The notes beneath the pieces are model-generated. The model had not been told where the DNA came from. It worked only from the letters and a program-made list of their open reading frames with translations, and made no database searches. From positions 1 to 33,525 of the forward strand of contig JAPLKS010000001.1 of assembly GCA_026387915.1 (NCBI GenBank): DNA of 33,525 nt, in the 5' to 3' direction. Shown here in pieces: positions 21,518-29,504 of this stretch; the stretch's first letter is position 1; each line of letters begins with the position of its first letter. The stretch is from Gemmatimonadota bacterium (lineage in GTDB: Bacteria; Gemmatimonadota; Gemmatimonadetes; Gemmatimonadales; Gemmatimonadaceae). Position numbers and translations under genes: made by a program.

Positions 21518-21862
21518 GTGGAAATCACACGCGGCGACATTTGGTGGGCGAGTCTGCCTGATCCGGTTGGCTCTGGGCCGGGTTACCGCCGGCCGGTGCT
21601 CGTAGTGCAGAACGACGCCTTCAATCGGAGCCGGCTCGGCACCGTTGTTGTAGTGGCGCTGTCATCCAACATTCGTCTGGTTGATGCGCCCGGCAATGTG
21701 CTGATTCCGGCGCGGAGTTCTGGATTGCCGCGCGACTCCATTGCGAATGTCACGCAGGTGGTGACGGTGGACCGCGAGATGCTCAGCGAGCATGTGCGCA
21801 CGGTTCCGCCGGCGTTGCAACGTCAAATAGATGAAGGGCTGCGGTTGGCGTTGGATCTCTAA
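21518..21862 (+). CDS. mazF: MazF/PemK endoribonuclease toxin
   Basis: GTG 21518 gives 114 aa. MazF features visible are RGDIWWASLPDPVGSGPGYR then RPVLVVQND, TVVVVALSSNIRLVDAPGNV and SIANVTQVVTVDREMLSEHV. The conserved Arg in GYRRPVLVV and the Thr in NVTQ correspond to the catalytic pair of the MazF fold, which cuts RNA at short motifs. Paired with the RHH antitoxin immediately upstream. The GTG start is close to the mazE stop; no alternative ATG is nearby. Confidence 0.9.
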   Translation: MEITRGDIWWASLPDPVGSGPGYRRPVLVVQNDAFNRSRLGTVVVVALSSNIRLVDAPGNVLIPARSSGLPRDSIANVTQVVTVDREMLSEHVRTVPPALQRQIDEGLRLALDL

Positions 21863-21920
21863 GCAGCAGGTGGTAGTCACCCGCGCGCAACTTTTGCTTT
21901 CCACTCCTCCCTGGGCGCCC

Positions 21921-23591
21921 ATGCACTCCACACATCGCCTCACTCTCCTGCTCGCGGCCACTCTCACCGCCGCCTGCACTGCCGCTAAGCCACCGGCCCC
22001 CGCCGCACCAACCACTGCGGCCATCACCGAGCAGGACCTCCGGCAACGTCTCTTTTTGATTGCCGACGACTCCATGATGGGGCGCGAGTCGGGCTCCGCC
22101 GGCAACTATAAGACTGCGGACTATGTGGCCGCCGAGTTCAAGCGACTCGGGCTGGAGCCCGCCGGGGAGAATGGCAGCTACTTTCAGACGGTGCCCCTCT
22201 GGACCGCCGCGGTCGACACCCGCTCGCGCATTGAAGCCGCGGGCACCGCGCTGCAACTCGGCGCCGACTTTCTGCCGAACGCGCTCGGCGCGCCGGCCCG
22301 CTCACTCGATGGTGTGCAGGCTATCTACGGCGGGCCCATCACCGATAGCACGCGCTGGATTTCGAGCGCCGAGGCGGCGGGGAAGTTGGTGGTGTTGGAT
22401 TTGCCGCCTGGTACGCCGCGGCGCGGACTGAATATTGGGGCGCGTTGGCGTTCGTCTGCGGCGGTGGCGCTTGTGGTGCTCGATGCCATTGGCGCGGAGA
22501 CGATTACAACGTTGCGCGAGGGGCGACCGGTGGCGGACACGGCGCGTTCGGCCAACGCGATTCCCGCGCTTTGGATATCGCGGCGCGCGGCCGCCGTATT
22601 GTTGGGCGGCGATCCTGTTGCACTGAAGCCTGGGGCGGCTGGCGCTACGCTACGCGGTTGGTTCGACATCGCGCGCACGCCGGTGAAATATCCGGCGCGC
22701 AATGTGATTGCCATTTTGCGCGGAAGCGATCCGGCGTTGCGTGGGCAGTATGTGTCGCTCAGCGCGCACAACGATCACGTGGGCTACGATCACTTTCCGG
22801 TGGATCACGATTCCATTCGTGCCTTTGATCGTGTTGTTCGCCCGATGGGCGCGGACTCGCCAGTGCGGCCGCCCACTGCGGCGGAGTGGACGCGCATTCA
22901 TGGATTGCTCGATTCGCTGCGCAAGGTGCACAAGCCGCGGCTCGATTCCATTCGCAATGGTGCCGATGATGATGGATCGGGCACCGTCGCGCTGTTGGAG
23001 ATTGCCGAGGCGATGGCGCGTGGTGGGGCGCATCCGCGTCGCTCCATTCTCTTTGTCAATCACATGGGCGAAGAGGCGGGGCTGCTCGGCTCCAAGTGGT
23101 TTACCGATCATCCCACGGTGCCGGTGGATTCGATTGTCGCCGAGATTGATGAGGATATGACGGGGCGCGGGTTGCCCGATGATTTTCCGCTCGATGGGAC
23201 GGTGGCGGCTACGCCGACGTATCTCGAGGTGATTGGCGCCAAGCGCTTGTCGCGTGAGTTTGGCGATTCGCTTGAGGCGGCCAATGCGCGCGAGCCGGTG
23301 CCATTCAAGTTTGATTATCGCTTTGACGCGCCGGGGCATCCGTTGCAGTACTACTGCCGAGCGGACCATTACAACTATGCGCGGTATGGGATTCCAGCGG
23401 TGGCGCTCTCGCGCGGGGAGCACCTCGATTACCACCAAGTGACGGACGAGGCGCAGTACATCGATTATCCGGATTTGGCGCGGGTGACGCGGATGGTGCA
23501 CTCGGCGGCGCTGGTGATTGCGAACATGGGGCATCGGCCGAAGTTGGATGTGGCGAAGCCGGGGGATCCGCATGTGGCGTGTAGGCAGTGA
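21921..23591 (+). CDS. M28-family metallopeptidase lipoprotein
   Basis: From ATG 21921 the protein is 556 aa and starts MHSTHRLTLLLAATLTAAC, a lipoprotein signal with lipobox TAAC (Cys19). A PA-type insert lies in the first half. Zinc ligands fit M28 order: SAHNDHVGYDH (His/Asp), NGADDDGSGTVALLE (Asp), NHMGEEAGLLGS (Glu-Glu), AEIDEDMTGRG (Asp) and EHLDYHQVTDEAQYID (His). Probable envelope-located aminopeptidase. A longer in-frame start at 21831 overlaps the mazF end and lacks a signal, so the later start is preferred. A Ser/Asp-rich segment (VDHDSIRAFDRVVR) is an insert of unclear role. Confidence 0.9.
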   Translation: MHSTHRLTLLLAATLTAACTAAKPPAPAAPTTAAITEQDLRQRLFLIADDSMMGRESGSAGNYKTADYVAAEFKRLGLEPAGENGSYFQTVPLWTAAVDTRSRIEAAGTALQLGADFLPNALGAPARSLDGVQAIYGGPITDSTRWISSAEAAGKLVVLDLPPGTPRRGLNIGARWRSSAAVALVVLDAIGAETITTLREGRPVADTARSANAIPALWISRRAAAVLLGGDPVALKPGAAGATLRGWFDIARTPVKYPARNVIAILRGSDPALRGQYVSLSAHNDHVGYDHFPVDHDSIRAFDRVVRPMGADSPVRPPTAAEWTRIHGLLDSLRKVHKPRLDSIRNGADDDGSGTVALLEIAEAMARGGAHPRRSILFVNHMGEEAGLLGSKWFTDHPTVPVDSIVAEIDEDMTGRGLPDDFPLDGTVAATPTYLEVIGAKRLSREFGDSLEAANAREPVPFKFDYRFDAPGHPLQYYCRADHYNYARYGIPAVALSRGEHLDYHQVTDEAQYIDYPDLARVTRMVHSAALVIANMGHRPKLDVAKPGDPHVACRQ

Positions 23592-23640
23592 GTGAGCCCG
23601 GTGGTGAAGGCTGACAGCGCGCGCGGCGCGGTCGGGTGCG

Positions 23641-23706
23641 CTCGCGTGCGCTCGCGTGCGCTCGCGTGCGCTCGCGTGCGCTGGCGTGCGCTGGCGTGCG
23701 TTGGCG
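23641..23706. repeat. 10-bp tandem repeat (minisatellite)
   Basis: Four perfect CTCGCGTGCG units (23641-23680), two CTGGCGTGCG units and a partial TTGGCG unit lie in the 250-bp gap between the M28 gene and the HigB promoter. The period is 10 bp, close to one helical turn. No protein-coding role is evident. Confidence 0.95.
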
Positions 23707-23807
23707 CTCGAGCGTTGATGAGCGCGGCGAAATGATGGTGAGGGGCTTTGACAACACGCTGAGATTCGAGGGACTGGCTGTGAAGGCCCGTCGCCCGCCG
23801 GTGTGGC

Positions 23808-23836
23808 TTGCGGCGATATATCAAAACTTATATATT
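23808..23836 (+). promoter_or_regulatory. Predicted promoter of the higBA cluster
   Basis: TTGCGG (23808-23813), 17 bp spacer, TATATT (23831-23836), only four bases before the HigB ATG. The AT-rich stretch GATATATCAAAACTTATATATTTG contrasts with the high-GC surroundings. If the -10 is right, transcription begins at or very near the ATG, making the message leaderless. Confidence 0.5.
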
Positions 23837-23840
23837 TGCC

Positions 23841-24173
23841 ATGGGCGTCAAAGGGGTGGTGTGGGTGGGGGCGTCGCGAAAAGAGATTCGGGGGATGCCG
23901 GAGATGGCACGCCAACGACTGGGGCGCGCCCTCCGCGTGGTACAGGAAGGAGGCACACCGCCGGACTGGAAGTGGATGCGGAGTGTCGGCGATGGTGTGA
24001 TTGAAATTCGTGTAGAAGCCGCCGGCGCCTTTCGCCTCATGTACGTCGCTCGTCTACTGAACGCGGTCTATGTATTGCATGTCTTCGAAAAGAAGTCTCG
24101 AAAGACTCCAAAGTTGAACATCACGGTTGCGCGAGCCCGACTCGCGTCCGTGCGCCGTCAGAGCCAGGAGTGA
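23841..24173 (+). CDS. higB: HigB/RelE-like toxin (phage-derived Gp49-type)
   Basis: ATG 23841 gives 110 aa. The pattern is VVWVGASRKEIRGMPEMARQ, RLGRALRVVQEGGTPPDWK, EIRVEAAGAFRLMYVARL, then VLHVFEKKSRKTPKLNITVA, matching the PF05973-type (Gp49/HigB) fold: Lys/Arg-rich catalytic face and the terminal KKSRKTPK motif. Such proteins cleave mRNA at the ribosome. The toxin-first order is normal for HigBA. Frame-compatible upstream starts are unlikely because they would lie within the promoter. Confidence 0.85.
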   Translation: MGVKGVVWVGASRKEIRGMPEMARQRLGRALRVVQEGGTPPDWKWMRSVGDGVIEIRVEAAGAFRLMYVARLLNAVYVLHVFEKKSRKTPKLNITVARARLASVRRQSQE

Positions 24174-24178
24174 TTGCT

Positions 24179-24478
24179 ATGGCCATTCGAATGGAACGGT
24201 CGTCTGGAAATGTTTTTGAGGACATTGGGTTTTCCAAGGCAGAAGCTGCACACTTGTTGATCCGCTCCGATCTCATGTCGCAACTGAGTCAGTTGATCGA
24301 CACGCGCGGCCTGACCCAAAAACAAGCAGCGAAGACGCTCGGCGTGACGCAGCCGAGGATCAGTGATCTGAAGCGTGGGCGCATTGATCGGTTTAGTATC
24401 GATGCGCTTGTGGAAATGCTCGTGCGCCTCGACGTCACCGTCACCGTAAAAACCCACCGCCGCGCCCGAGTCGCGTAA
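24179..24478 (+). CDS. higA: HigA-like antitoxin, XRE/HTH
   Basis: I prefer ATG 24179, eight bases after AGGAG; a GTG at 24170 overlaps the toxin stop. The 99-aa product has [20 protein letters not shown] then [20 protein letters not shown] (about 44-63), a classic XRE/HigA helix-turn-helix, then [20 protein letters not shown]. It binds HigB and represses the operon. Ends four bases before the macrodomain gene. Confidence 0.9.
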   Translation: MAIRMERSSGNVFEDIGFSKAEAAHLLIRSDLMSQLSQLIDTRGLTQKQAAKTLGVTQPRISDLKRGRIDRFSIDALVEMLVRLDVTVTVKTHRRARVA

Positions 24479-24482
24479 CACC

Positions 24483-24995
24483 ATGAAACTCCGCGCCATT
24501 CAATCCGACATCACCACCCTGCCCGTCCACGCTATTGTCAACGCCGCCAAAGAGTCGCTACTCGGCGGCGGCGGCGTAGACGGCGCCATCCACCGCGCGG
24601 CCGGCCCTGAGCTCCGCGTAGAGTGCCAGACGCTCGGCGGCTGCACCACGGGCGACGCCAAGATCACCAAAGGCTATAAGCTGAAGGCCAAATATGTGAT
24701 TCACACTGTCGGGCCCGTGTGGCAGGGCGGTGAAGCGGGCGAGCCGGCGCAGCTGGCCTCCTGTTACCGCCGCTCACTCGAAGTGGCGGCCGCTCAGGAG
24801 TTGCGGAGCGTGGCGTTCTCGGGGATTAGCACCGGCGCGTTCGGCTACCCCGCCGAAGATGCAGCTCGCGTGGCGGTGCAAACGGTGCGCGCCGCGGCGC
24901 CGCTCTACCCAGGAATAGAAGAAGTCGTTTTCTGTTGTTATTCTGGGGGCGATCTGGATATTTACCGCCGTGTGCTCGGGGAACGAAGCGAGTAG
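24483..24995 (+). CDS. Macrodomain protein (O-acetyl-ADP-ribose/ADP-ribose hydrolase-like)
   Basis: This 170-aa protein matches the MacroD/YmdB pattern: [20 protein letters not shown] (Asp9, Asn20), [55 protein letters not shown] and a C-terminal [15 protein letters not shown]. Such enzymes remove ADP-ribose from proteins, nucleic acids or O-acetyl-ADP-ribose. It starts four bases after higA and is probably co-transcribed, an unusual partner for HigBA. Substrate specificity cannot be read from sequence. No signal peptide. Confidence 0.9.
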   Translation: MKLRAIQSDITTLPVHAIVNAAKESLLGGGGVDGAIHRAAGPELRVECQTLGGCTTGDAKITKGYKLKAKYVIHTVGPVWQGGEAGEPAQLASCYRRSLEVAAAQELRSVAFSGISTGAFGYPAEDAARVAVQTVRAAAPLYPGIEEVVFCCYSGGDLDIYRRVLGERSE

Positions 24996-25059
24996 CCACG
25001 CGCGGATACGCCGTGATAGCGGTGCAAACGCAGTCGTGTAACCACTTAGTGGAGAACGC

Positions 25060-26043
25060 ATGCATCAGTCCCTGATCGCCCGTGCGCTGATTCTGCTTAG
25101 CGCGGTGAATGCTTCAGCGCTCGCGCAGAGTACCGTCGGCGCCACCGCGGCTTCGTCACGCGCTGCGACTGCCGTGCCCTCGCTCAAGAAGGGCGAACTC
25201 CGGCTCACCTACCTCGGCAACGCCGGCTGGGAAATCACGGACGGACATCGCGTGATCCTTGTAGACCCCTTCCTCACGCAGTTTGCGCGCTGGACGCCAG
25301 CGGGGCCGGCACCGGATATCGCACCCGGCGGGCTGTACCCGGCGGACACCGCGCTGATCAACCAGCATGTGAAGCGGGCCGATTACATCGTCATCACGCA
25401 CGGTCATCCGGATCACGCGCTGGATGCCGGCTATATCTCGCGCCGCACGGGCGCGGTGATCATCGGCCACGAAACTGCAGCCAACCTCGCCCGCGCCTAT
25501 GATGTGCCCGATAGTTCGCTGATCACGGTGATTGGTGGCGAAGACTACGAGTTCGGCGATTTCTCGCTGCGCGTTATTCCCAACATTCACAGCGCACTCG
25601 ACCACAAGCAGTACTACAACAACGGGCGCGGCATTGTAGGCACGGCACCGCGCGGGCTCAAGGCTCCGCTGCGTCGCAAGGACTACGTGGAAGGCGGCAA
25701 TCTCGCGTATCTCCTGCGCTTTGCGGGGCACGAGCTGTTGATCATGGGTTCCATGAACTACATCGAACGCGAGATGGAAGGGCTGCGCCCTGACATCGCA
25801 CTCGTGGGCGCCAACAGCCAGCGTCTCGAGATCCATGATTACACCGGTCGTCTGCTCCGTGCGCTCGGCAAGCCGGCGCTGGTGATTCCGTCGCACGCCG
25901 ATGCCTACGGCAATCCCAACCCTACGGCGGCGGCGATTGCTGACCGCGCGCTCTTTCTCAAAGAAGTGAAAGCAGCGTCGCCCAAGAGCCGCGTGATTGT
26001 GCCGACCTGGTTTGAGCCGATTGTGGTGCCGGCGCGTCCGTAG
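25060..26043 (+). CDS. Secreted metallo-beta-lactamase-fold hydrolase (UlaG-like)
   Basis: GGAGAACGC precedes ATG 25060. The 327-aa product starts with a Sec signal peptide (MHQSLIARALILLSAVNASA then LAQS cleavage). The metal site HxHxDH appears as THGHPDHALD (His114, His116, Asp118, His119). Further ligands are likely in PNIHSALDHK (His), IMGSMN and PSHADAYG (His). The LTYLGNAGWEI start is typical of the UlaG/beta-lactamase_2 subfamily. Periplasmic, substrate unknown. Monocistronic. Confidence 0.9.
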   Translation: MHQSLIARALILLSAVNASALAQSTVGATAASSRAATAVPSLKKGELRLTYLGNAGWEITDGHRVILVDPFLTQFARWTPAGPAPDIAPGGLYPADTALINQHVKRADYIVITHGHPDHALDAGYISRRTGAVIIGHETAANLARAYDVPDSSLITVIGGEDYEFGDFSLRVIPNIHSALDHKQYYNNGRGIVGTAPRGLKAPLRRKDYVEGGNLAYLLRFAGHELLIMGSMNYIEREMEGLRPDIALVGANSQRLEIHDYTGRLLRALGKPALVIPSHADAYGNPNPTAAAIADRALFLKEVKAASPKSRVIVPTWFEPIVVPARP

Positions 26044-26114
26044 CGGTATCGCCTGCTGATTCGCGCATGCTACAGATCGATCACGACACCTCTCTACCTA
26101 CTGCCCGCAGGCAT

Positions 26115-26618
26115 ATGCACACCAAGACCAGCCGTTCCTCCGTACTTGTCGCGTTCGGCGCGGCACTGTTGCTCACCGGTTGCGCACTCGCTCCCGCGCC
26201 GCAGACGGCCGGAACTCCGGCGCCTGCCAAACAGGTGATCAACCCGCCGGGCATCTCGCCGCTTGTGCCGGCGTACTCGGTGGCGGTGCGCGCTGGTGAT
26301 TTTGTCTTCGTTTCCGGCATGACGGGGATCAAGCCGGGCACACAGGACATCATTGACGGTGGCGTGGCGGTGCAGACCCGTCAGACGATGGAAAACATTC
26401 GCACGTCGTTGACGGCCGCGGGGGCCACGCTCGACGACGTGGTGGAGTGCACGGTGTTCCTGAAAGACATGGCGGACTACGCGGCGATGAACGGGGTGTA
26501 CACGCAGTTCTTTCGCGTAGACCCGCCGGCGCGGGCTACGCTCGCGGTGACCGCGCTGCCGAGGCCGGCGGCGCTGGTGGAGATTAAGTGCAGTGCGCGG
26601 GTGCGGCGCGGCGGGTGA
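26115..26618 (+). CDS. RidA-family protein with lipoprotein signal
   Basis: From ATG 26115 the protein is 167 aa. It begins MHTKTSRSSVLVAFGAALLL then TGC, a lipoprotein signal with Cys23. The RidA/YjgF core follows: FVFVSGMTGIKPGTQDIIDGG, QTMENIRTSLTAAGATLDDVV, VFLKDMADYAAMNGVYTQFF, PPARATLAV (conserved Arg) and LVEIKCSA (conserved Glu). RidA hydrolyses reactive enamine/imine products of amino-acid metabolism in the cytosol. Export to the envelope as a lipoprotein is unusual. Starts 72 bp after the MBL gene; possibly co-transcribed. Confidence 0.9.
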   Translation: MHTKTSRSSVLVAFGAALLLTGCALAPAPQTAGTPAPAKQVINPPGISPLVPAYSVAVRAGDFVFVSGMTGIKPGTQDIIDGGVAVQTRQTMENIRTSLTAAGATLDDVVECTVFLKDMADYAAMNGVYTQFFRVDPPARATLAVTALPRPAALVEIKCSARVRRGG

Positions 26619-26660
26619 GCGGCGAGTACTGGCTGCACGTTCGTACGCACCAACGATGAA

Positions 26661-26969
26661 CTAGCGTACCGGCGATGTTACGAGCTGGGATGATTTCGGC
26701 GAGACGAGGCTCATGACCGAGACGTCCTCGTCGAGCGACTCCCACCGAATTCCAACGCCAGGGCCTATCAGCCGCCAGTCTCGTAGCTCTCGCAGCGTAG
26801 CCCCTGCCAGCTTCGGGAATCGGCTCCGCGCACAACGGACCACGCGACCGTCAGTGAGGTCGACGAAAATACGTCGATCTACAATACGCACCCCAACCGC
26901 GCGTGGACGAGCCAACGCGGCCAGAACTCGCTTGCGATTAGCGCTCGTTGTGCGTTTTGAAGTAGGCAT
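26661..26969 (-). CDS. DUF2442 protein, second gene of DUF4160/DUF2442 pair
   Basis: This 102-aa product contains IFVDLTDGRVVRCARSRFPK then LRDWRLIGPGVGIRWESLDE, the DUF2442 signature (V.F.DG....P...P.L......WR..G.G..W..LDEDI.V). It overlaps the upstream DUF4160 gene by 32 bases in another frame. The pair is commonly found together and has been considered toxin-antitoxin-like. Its N-terminal tail is Arg/Lys-rich. Function not established here. Confidence 0.9.
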   Translation of the reverse strand: MPTSKRTTSANRKRVLAALARPRAVGVRIVDRRIFVDLTDGRVVRCARSRFPKLAGATLRELRDWRLIGPGVGIRWESLDEDVSVMSLVSPKSSQLVTSPVR

Positions 26970-27189
26970 GCCAGGATTCCAGTAGGTCTGATCGGTGCCG
27001 AGTTACGATGCGCTCAATGCGAGTCAGTTCGCGCGTGGAAAAACCGAATGCTTCTGCGAGCCTGACCGGGGCAAGCCAATATTTCGCCACGCATCCGGCC
27101 TTCTCGACGTGAACATGAGGCGCTTCACGCGTTTCTCGACTGTAGAAATATAAGCGAAATCCGGCGGCGCGAAGTACCGTTGGACTCAC
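26938..27189 (-). CDS. DUF4160 protein, first gene of pair
   Basis: GTG 27189 follows AAGGAG by five bases, giving 83 aa. The DUF4160 hallmarks are present: SPTVLRAAGFRLYFYSRE, APHVHVEKAG and AKYWLAPVRLAEAFGFSTRE followed by LTRIERIVTRH. The HxH-type motif in PHVHVEKAG resembles a metal or nucleic-acid site. It is coupled to DUF2442 by overlap. A palindrome sits directly upstream. Confidence 0.9.
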   Translation of the reverse strand: MSPTVLRAAGFRLYFYSRETREAPHVHVEKAGCVAKYWLAPVRLAEAFGFSTRELTRIERIVTRHRSDLLESWHAYFKTHNER

Positions 27190-27201
27190 GAGCTCTCCTT
27201 G

Positions 27202-27221
27202 ACGTTGCGTCGCCGCAACGT
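27202..27221. promoter_or_regulatory. Palindrome upstream of DUF4160/DUF2442 operon
   Basis: ACGTTGCG (27202-27209) and CGCAACGT (27214-27221) are perfect arms with a 4-bp spacer, just upstream of the AAGGAG of the DUF4160 gene. It could be an operator for autoregulation by the pair. No -10 box is obvious. Confidence 0.6.
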
Positions 27222-27289
27222 AGGAGAACTCGCTTACACCGCATCGCCAAAGCTACTCGCGTCGTGTCAATCCAACGCGAGGGTCGGTA

Positions 27290-28903
27290 CTACGCCGCCC
27301 CACCCAACCGCTTCGCCAACGCCGTCGCCGCCCGCGACGCTATTCCATAGATCGACAACTGCGGATTCGCCCCAATGCTCGTGGGGAACAACGATCCGTC
27401 GATCACCGTCACATTCTCGGCGTGATGCATGCCGCCCAATGAATTCGTGACACCACGCGACTCTTCGCCCGACATCGCGCATCCGCCCATCACGTGCGCA
27501 CTCACCACTTTAGCATGCGGCGCGCGCATATCGAGCGCCATGATCTGCTGCTTAGCGGCCGCGAGCGTGCGCGCGGCGACGCCCTTCTCGTGGAACGGTG
27601 CAACTAGCGACGCACCGGCCGCGAACTGAATCTCCGCCATGATCGCCATCGACCGCCGAAGCCCTTCCATAACGTATTTGCTCAAGGGGTAGTCGAGCAC
27701 CGGCGACCCGTCCTCGCGCAGCTGAACCTCTCCACCGACGCTCTCCTCGTGAAAACCGTCGCGCGCGAGCGCCAGCAAGACATGCGCATAGCGTAGTCGC
27801 TTCATCCACGCAGCGTGCTCCACGCCGAGTCCGACCATTGAGGAGCCAATCAGCACGGGGTGCAGCGGCGGCACTTCGAGCTTGAAGCCGATGTGCCCTT
27901 CGTTCTCGGAGGGCTCGTTCCAATGGTCGGAGTATATGGACTGCGGCGCGCCAGAGAAGCCGTCGACTTCTTTGTCGAACAGCGACGGTGAAATTGTGAC
28001 GGGATGCAGAAAGGTGCGCTTGCCAATCAAGCTGTTTGGGTCGGGCGCTTTGCTCCGCAACAACAACGCGGGCGTGTTGATCGCACCGCCGGCGAGTACG
28101 ATGTGCTTGGCTCGCACACGTACGGCGTCGCGCTTGCGCTCAAAGCCGTCGGCACCCATCACGGTGACCACGAATTCCGTGGCCTTGCCGCCGCTAAAGA
28201 TGATCCGTTCCGCGCGCGCGTGATACAACAACTCGGCGCCCTTATCGAGCGCAGCGGGCAACGTGGTGACGAGCATCGACTGCTTGGCATTCGTGGGGCA
28301 TCCCATGCCGCAATAGCCCAGATTCCAGCAGCCGTTGACGTTGCGCGGAATGACTTGCGAGGTGACGCCGAGTTTGACGAGACCGTCGGTGAGCAGCTGG
28401 TTGTTGCGGTTTGGCGGAATGGCCCACGGCGCCACGTGCAGTCGCTGTTCCATCCGCTCCCACCACGGCGTCAGCTCTTCGGTGGTGAGATCCTTCAAAC
28501 CGAAGTGTGACTGCCAGTGCGCGAGCGTGGTGGCTGGCGTGCGGAAACTCGACGTCCAGTTGACGACCGTTGTGCCGCCGACCGCGCGGCCCTGCATGAT
28601 GTTGATCCCCTTATCCTTCGTTTTGCGAGAGGCCGACTCCTGATACAGCGTGGGGTAGGCCTCTGACTCTTTCATATGAAAGTCAGTGGAGCTGTAGAGT
28701 CCCCCTTCTTCGAGCATGAGAACTTTCAGGCCGGCCACTGCGAGAATCTCAGCCGTGGTGCCGCCGCCTGCGCCGGTGCCAACAATCACGACGTCGGCTT
28801 CGAATGTCTTGGTCGGCTCGAGCGTGAGCGTTGCGCCATCCGTCACGCGCCAACCGCGGGCGATGCCAGCGTGAATCGGATCGGGAATCATCGGGGCGGT
28901 CAT
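27290..28903 (-). CDS. GMC-family FAD-dependent oxidoreductase
   Basis: This 537-aa protein has the FAD-binding motif VVIVGTGAGGGTTAEILAVA (GTGAGG at about 42-47) and the ALL/GSAS-type region FHPVTISPSLFDKE. The C-terminal signature is HVMGGCAMSGEESRGVTNSL then TVIDGSLFPTSIGANPQLSI, matching the cholesterol-oxidase/glucose-dehydrogenase-like GMC group. It oxidises an alcohol or sugar with FAD. Its own start lacks a signal, while the adjacent small gene (28947-29480) carries a Tat signal, as in membrane-linked GMC/subunit III pairs where the large subunit rides out with the small one. Specific substrate unknown. Confidence 0.9.
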   Translation of the reverse strand: MTAPMIPDPIHAGIARGWRVTDGATLTLEPTKTFEADVVIVGTGAGGGTTAEILAVAGLKVLMLEEGGLYSSTDFHMKESEAYPTLYQESASRKTKDKGINIMQGRAVGGTTVVNWTSSFRTPATTLAHWQSHFGLKDLTTEELTPWWERMEQRLHVAPWAIPPNRNNQLLTDGLVKLGVTSQVIPRNVNGCWNLGYCGMGCPTNAKQSMLVTTLPAALDKGAELLYHARAERIIFSGGKATEFVVTVMGADGFERKRDAVRVRAKHIVLAGGAINTPALLLRSKAPDPNSLIGKRTFLHPVTISPSLFDKEVDGFSGAPQSIYSDHWNEPSENEGHIGFKLEVPPLHPVLIGSSMVGLGVEHAAWMKRLRYAHVLLALARDGFHEESVGGEVQLREDGSPVLDYPLSKYVMEGLRRSMAIMAEIQFAAGASLVAPFHEKGVAARTLAAAKQQIMALDMRAPHAKVVSAHVMGGCAMSGEESRGVTNSLGGMHHAENVTVIDGSLFPTSIGANPQLSIYGIASRAATALAKRLGGAA

Positions 28904-28946
28904 GCGCGGTATCCGGTGATCAACAAGACGTGGTTCGCGTGCTGCG

Positions 28947-29480
28947 TCATGACACCATCCCGAGAATGCGCGGCGGACCAGGGTAGCCGACCGATGGCCA
29001 GTTGGCGGGATTGGCGTACCACGATCCGTAAGAAATGTCGTGTAGCGCTTGGTACGCGCTGGCGAACATCACGTTGCTTCCAAAGCGCCAGCGTTCAAGA
29101 AACTTCTTGGCCGTCGCGGCGTCTACTCGGCTCCAGTTTGACCAGATGCCGGTGAGCGCGAAGCGTGTGGGGTGCGTGTCGAGCAGCGCAAAGAGTTGCC
29201 GGAGTTCAGCACGCGCGTGCGGCGGAAGGGCGCGCACGGTTTTTTCGACGGCGTCGAGCGTGCTCGCCATCAGTTCCGGCGTCCACGCGTTGGTGGGAAC
29301 CATTCCGTCGAGGAAGGCCGGGAGCACCGCCGCAAAGAGTTGACGACCGGCGGGCGGGAGCGCTGCGCTCTCGTCAAGGACGCTCGCGCGGAGGCGCCAC
29401 CCTTGGTAGGCACCGGCGGTGACAAGCGCGGCGGTGCCTACGGCTCCGGCTTTAATGAAAGTGCGACGCGTAATCGGCAT
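28947..29480 (-). CDS. Tat-signal small subunit paired with GMC oxidoreductase
   Basis: ATG 29480 gives 177 aa; a GTG at 29504 directly follows the transporter stop and is an alternative. MPITRRTFIKAGAVGTAALV is a twin-arginine signal (RRTFIKAG). The mature domain is helical (PAGRQLFAAVLPAFLDGMVP, AELRQLFALLDTHP, WSRVDAATAKKFLERWRFGS, SYGSWYANPANWPSVGYPG). It resembles the small, Tat-exported subunits of gluconate-2-dehydrogenase-like GMC complexes. It lies 43 bp before the GMC gene and probably exports it. The subunit class is inferred from context. Confidence 0.75.
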   Translation of the reverse strand: MPITRRTFIKAGAVGTAALVTAGAYQGWRLRASVLDESAALPPAGRQLFAAVLPAFLDGMVPTNAWTPELMASTLDAVEKTVRALPPHARAELRQLFALLDTHPTRFALTGIWSNWSRVDAATAKKFLERWRFGSNVMFASAYQALHDISYGSWYANPANWPSVGYPGPPRILGMVS

Positions 29481-29504
29481 GTCCTGATTATGCGTCGTTT
29501 GCAC

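Noticed and set aside
23641-23706. CRISPR array
   Set aside because: The 10-bp unit has no spacers between repeats; it is a simple minisatellite. The 20-bp array at 4153-4266 is likewise contiguous with no unique spacers.
22650-23915. 421-aa minus-strand open frame over the M28 peptidase
   Set aside because: Shadow of the peptidase, with Arg/His runs and repeat-coded ends; no start signal.
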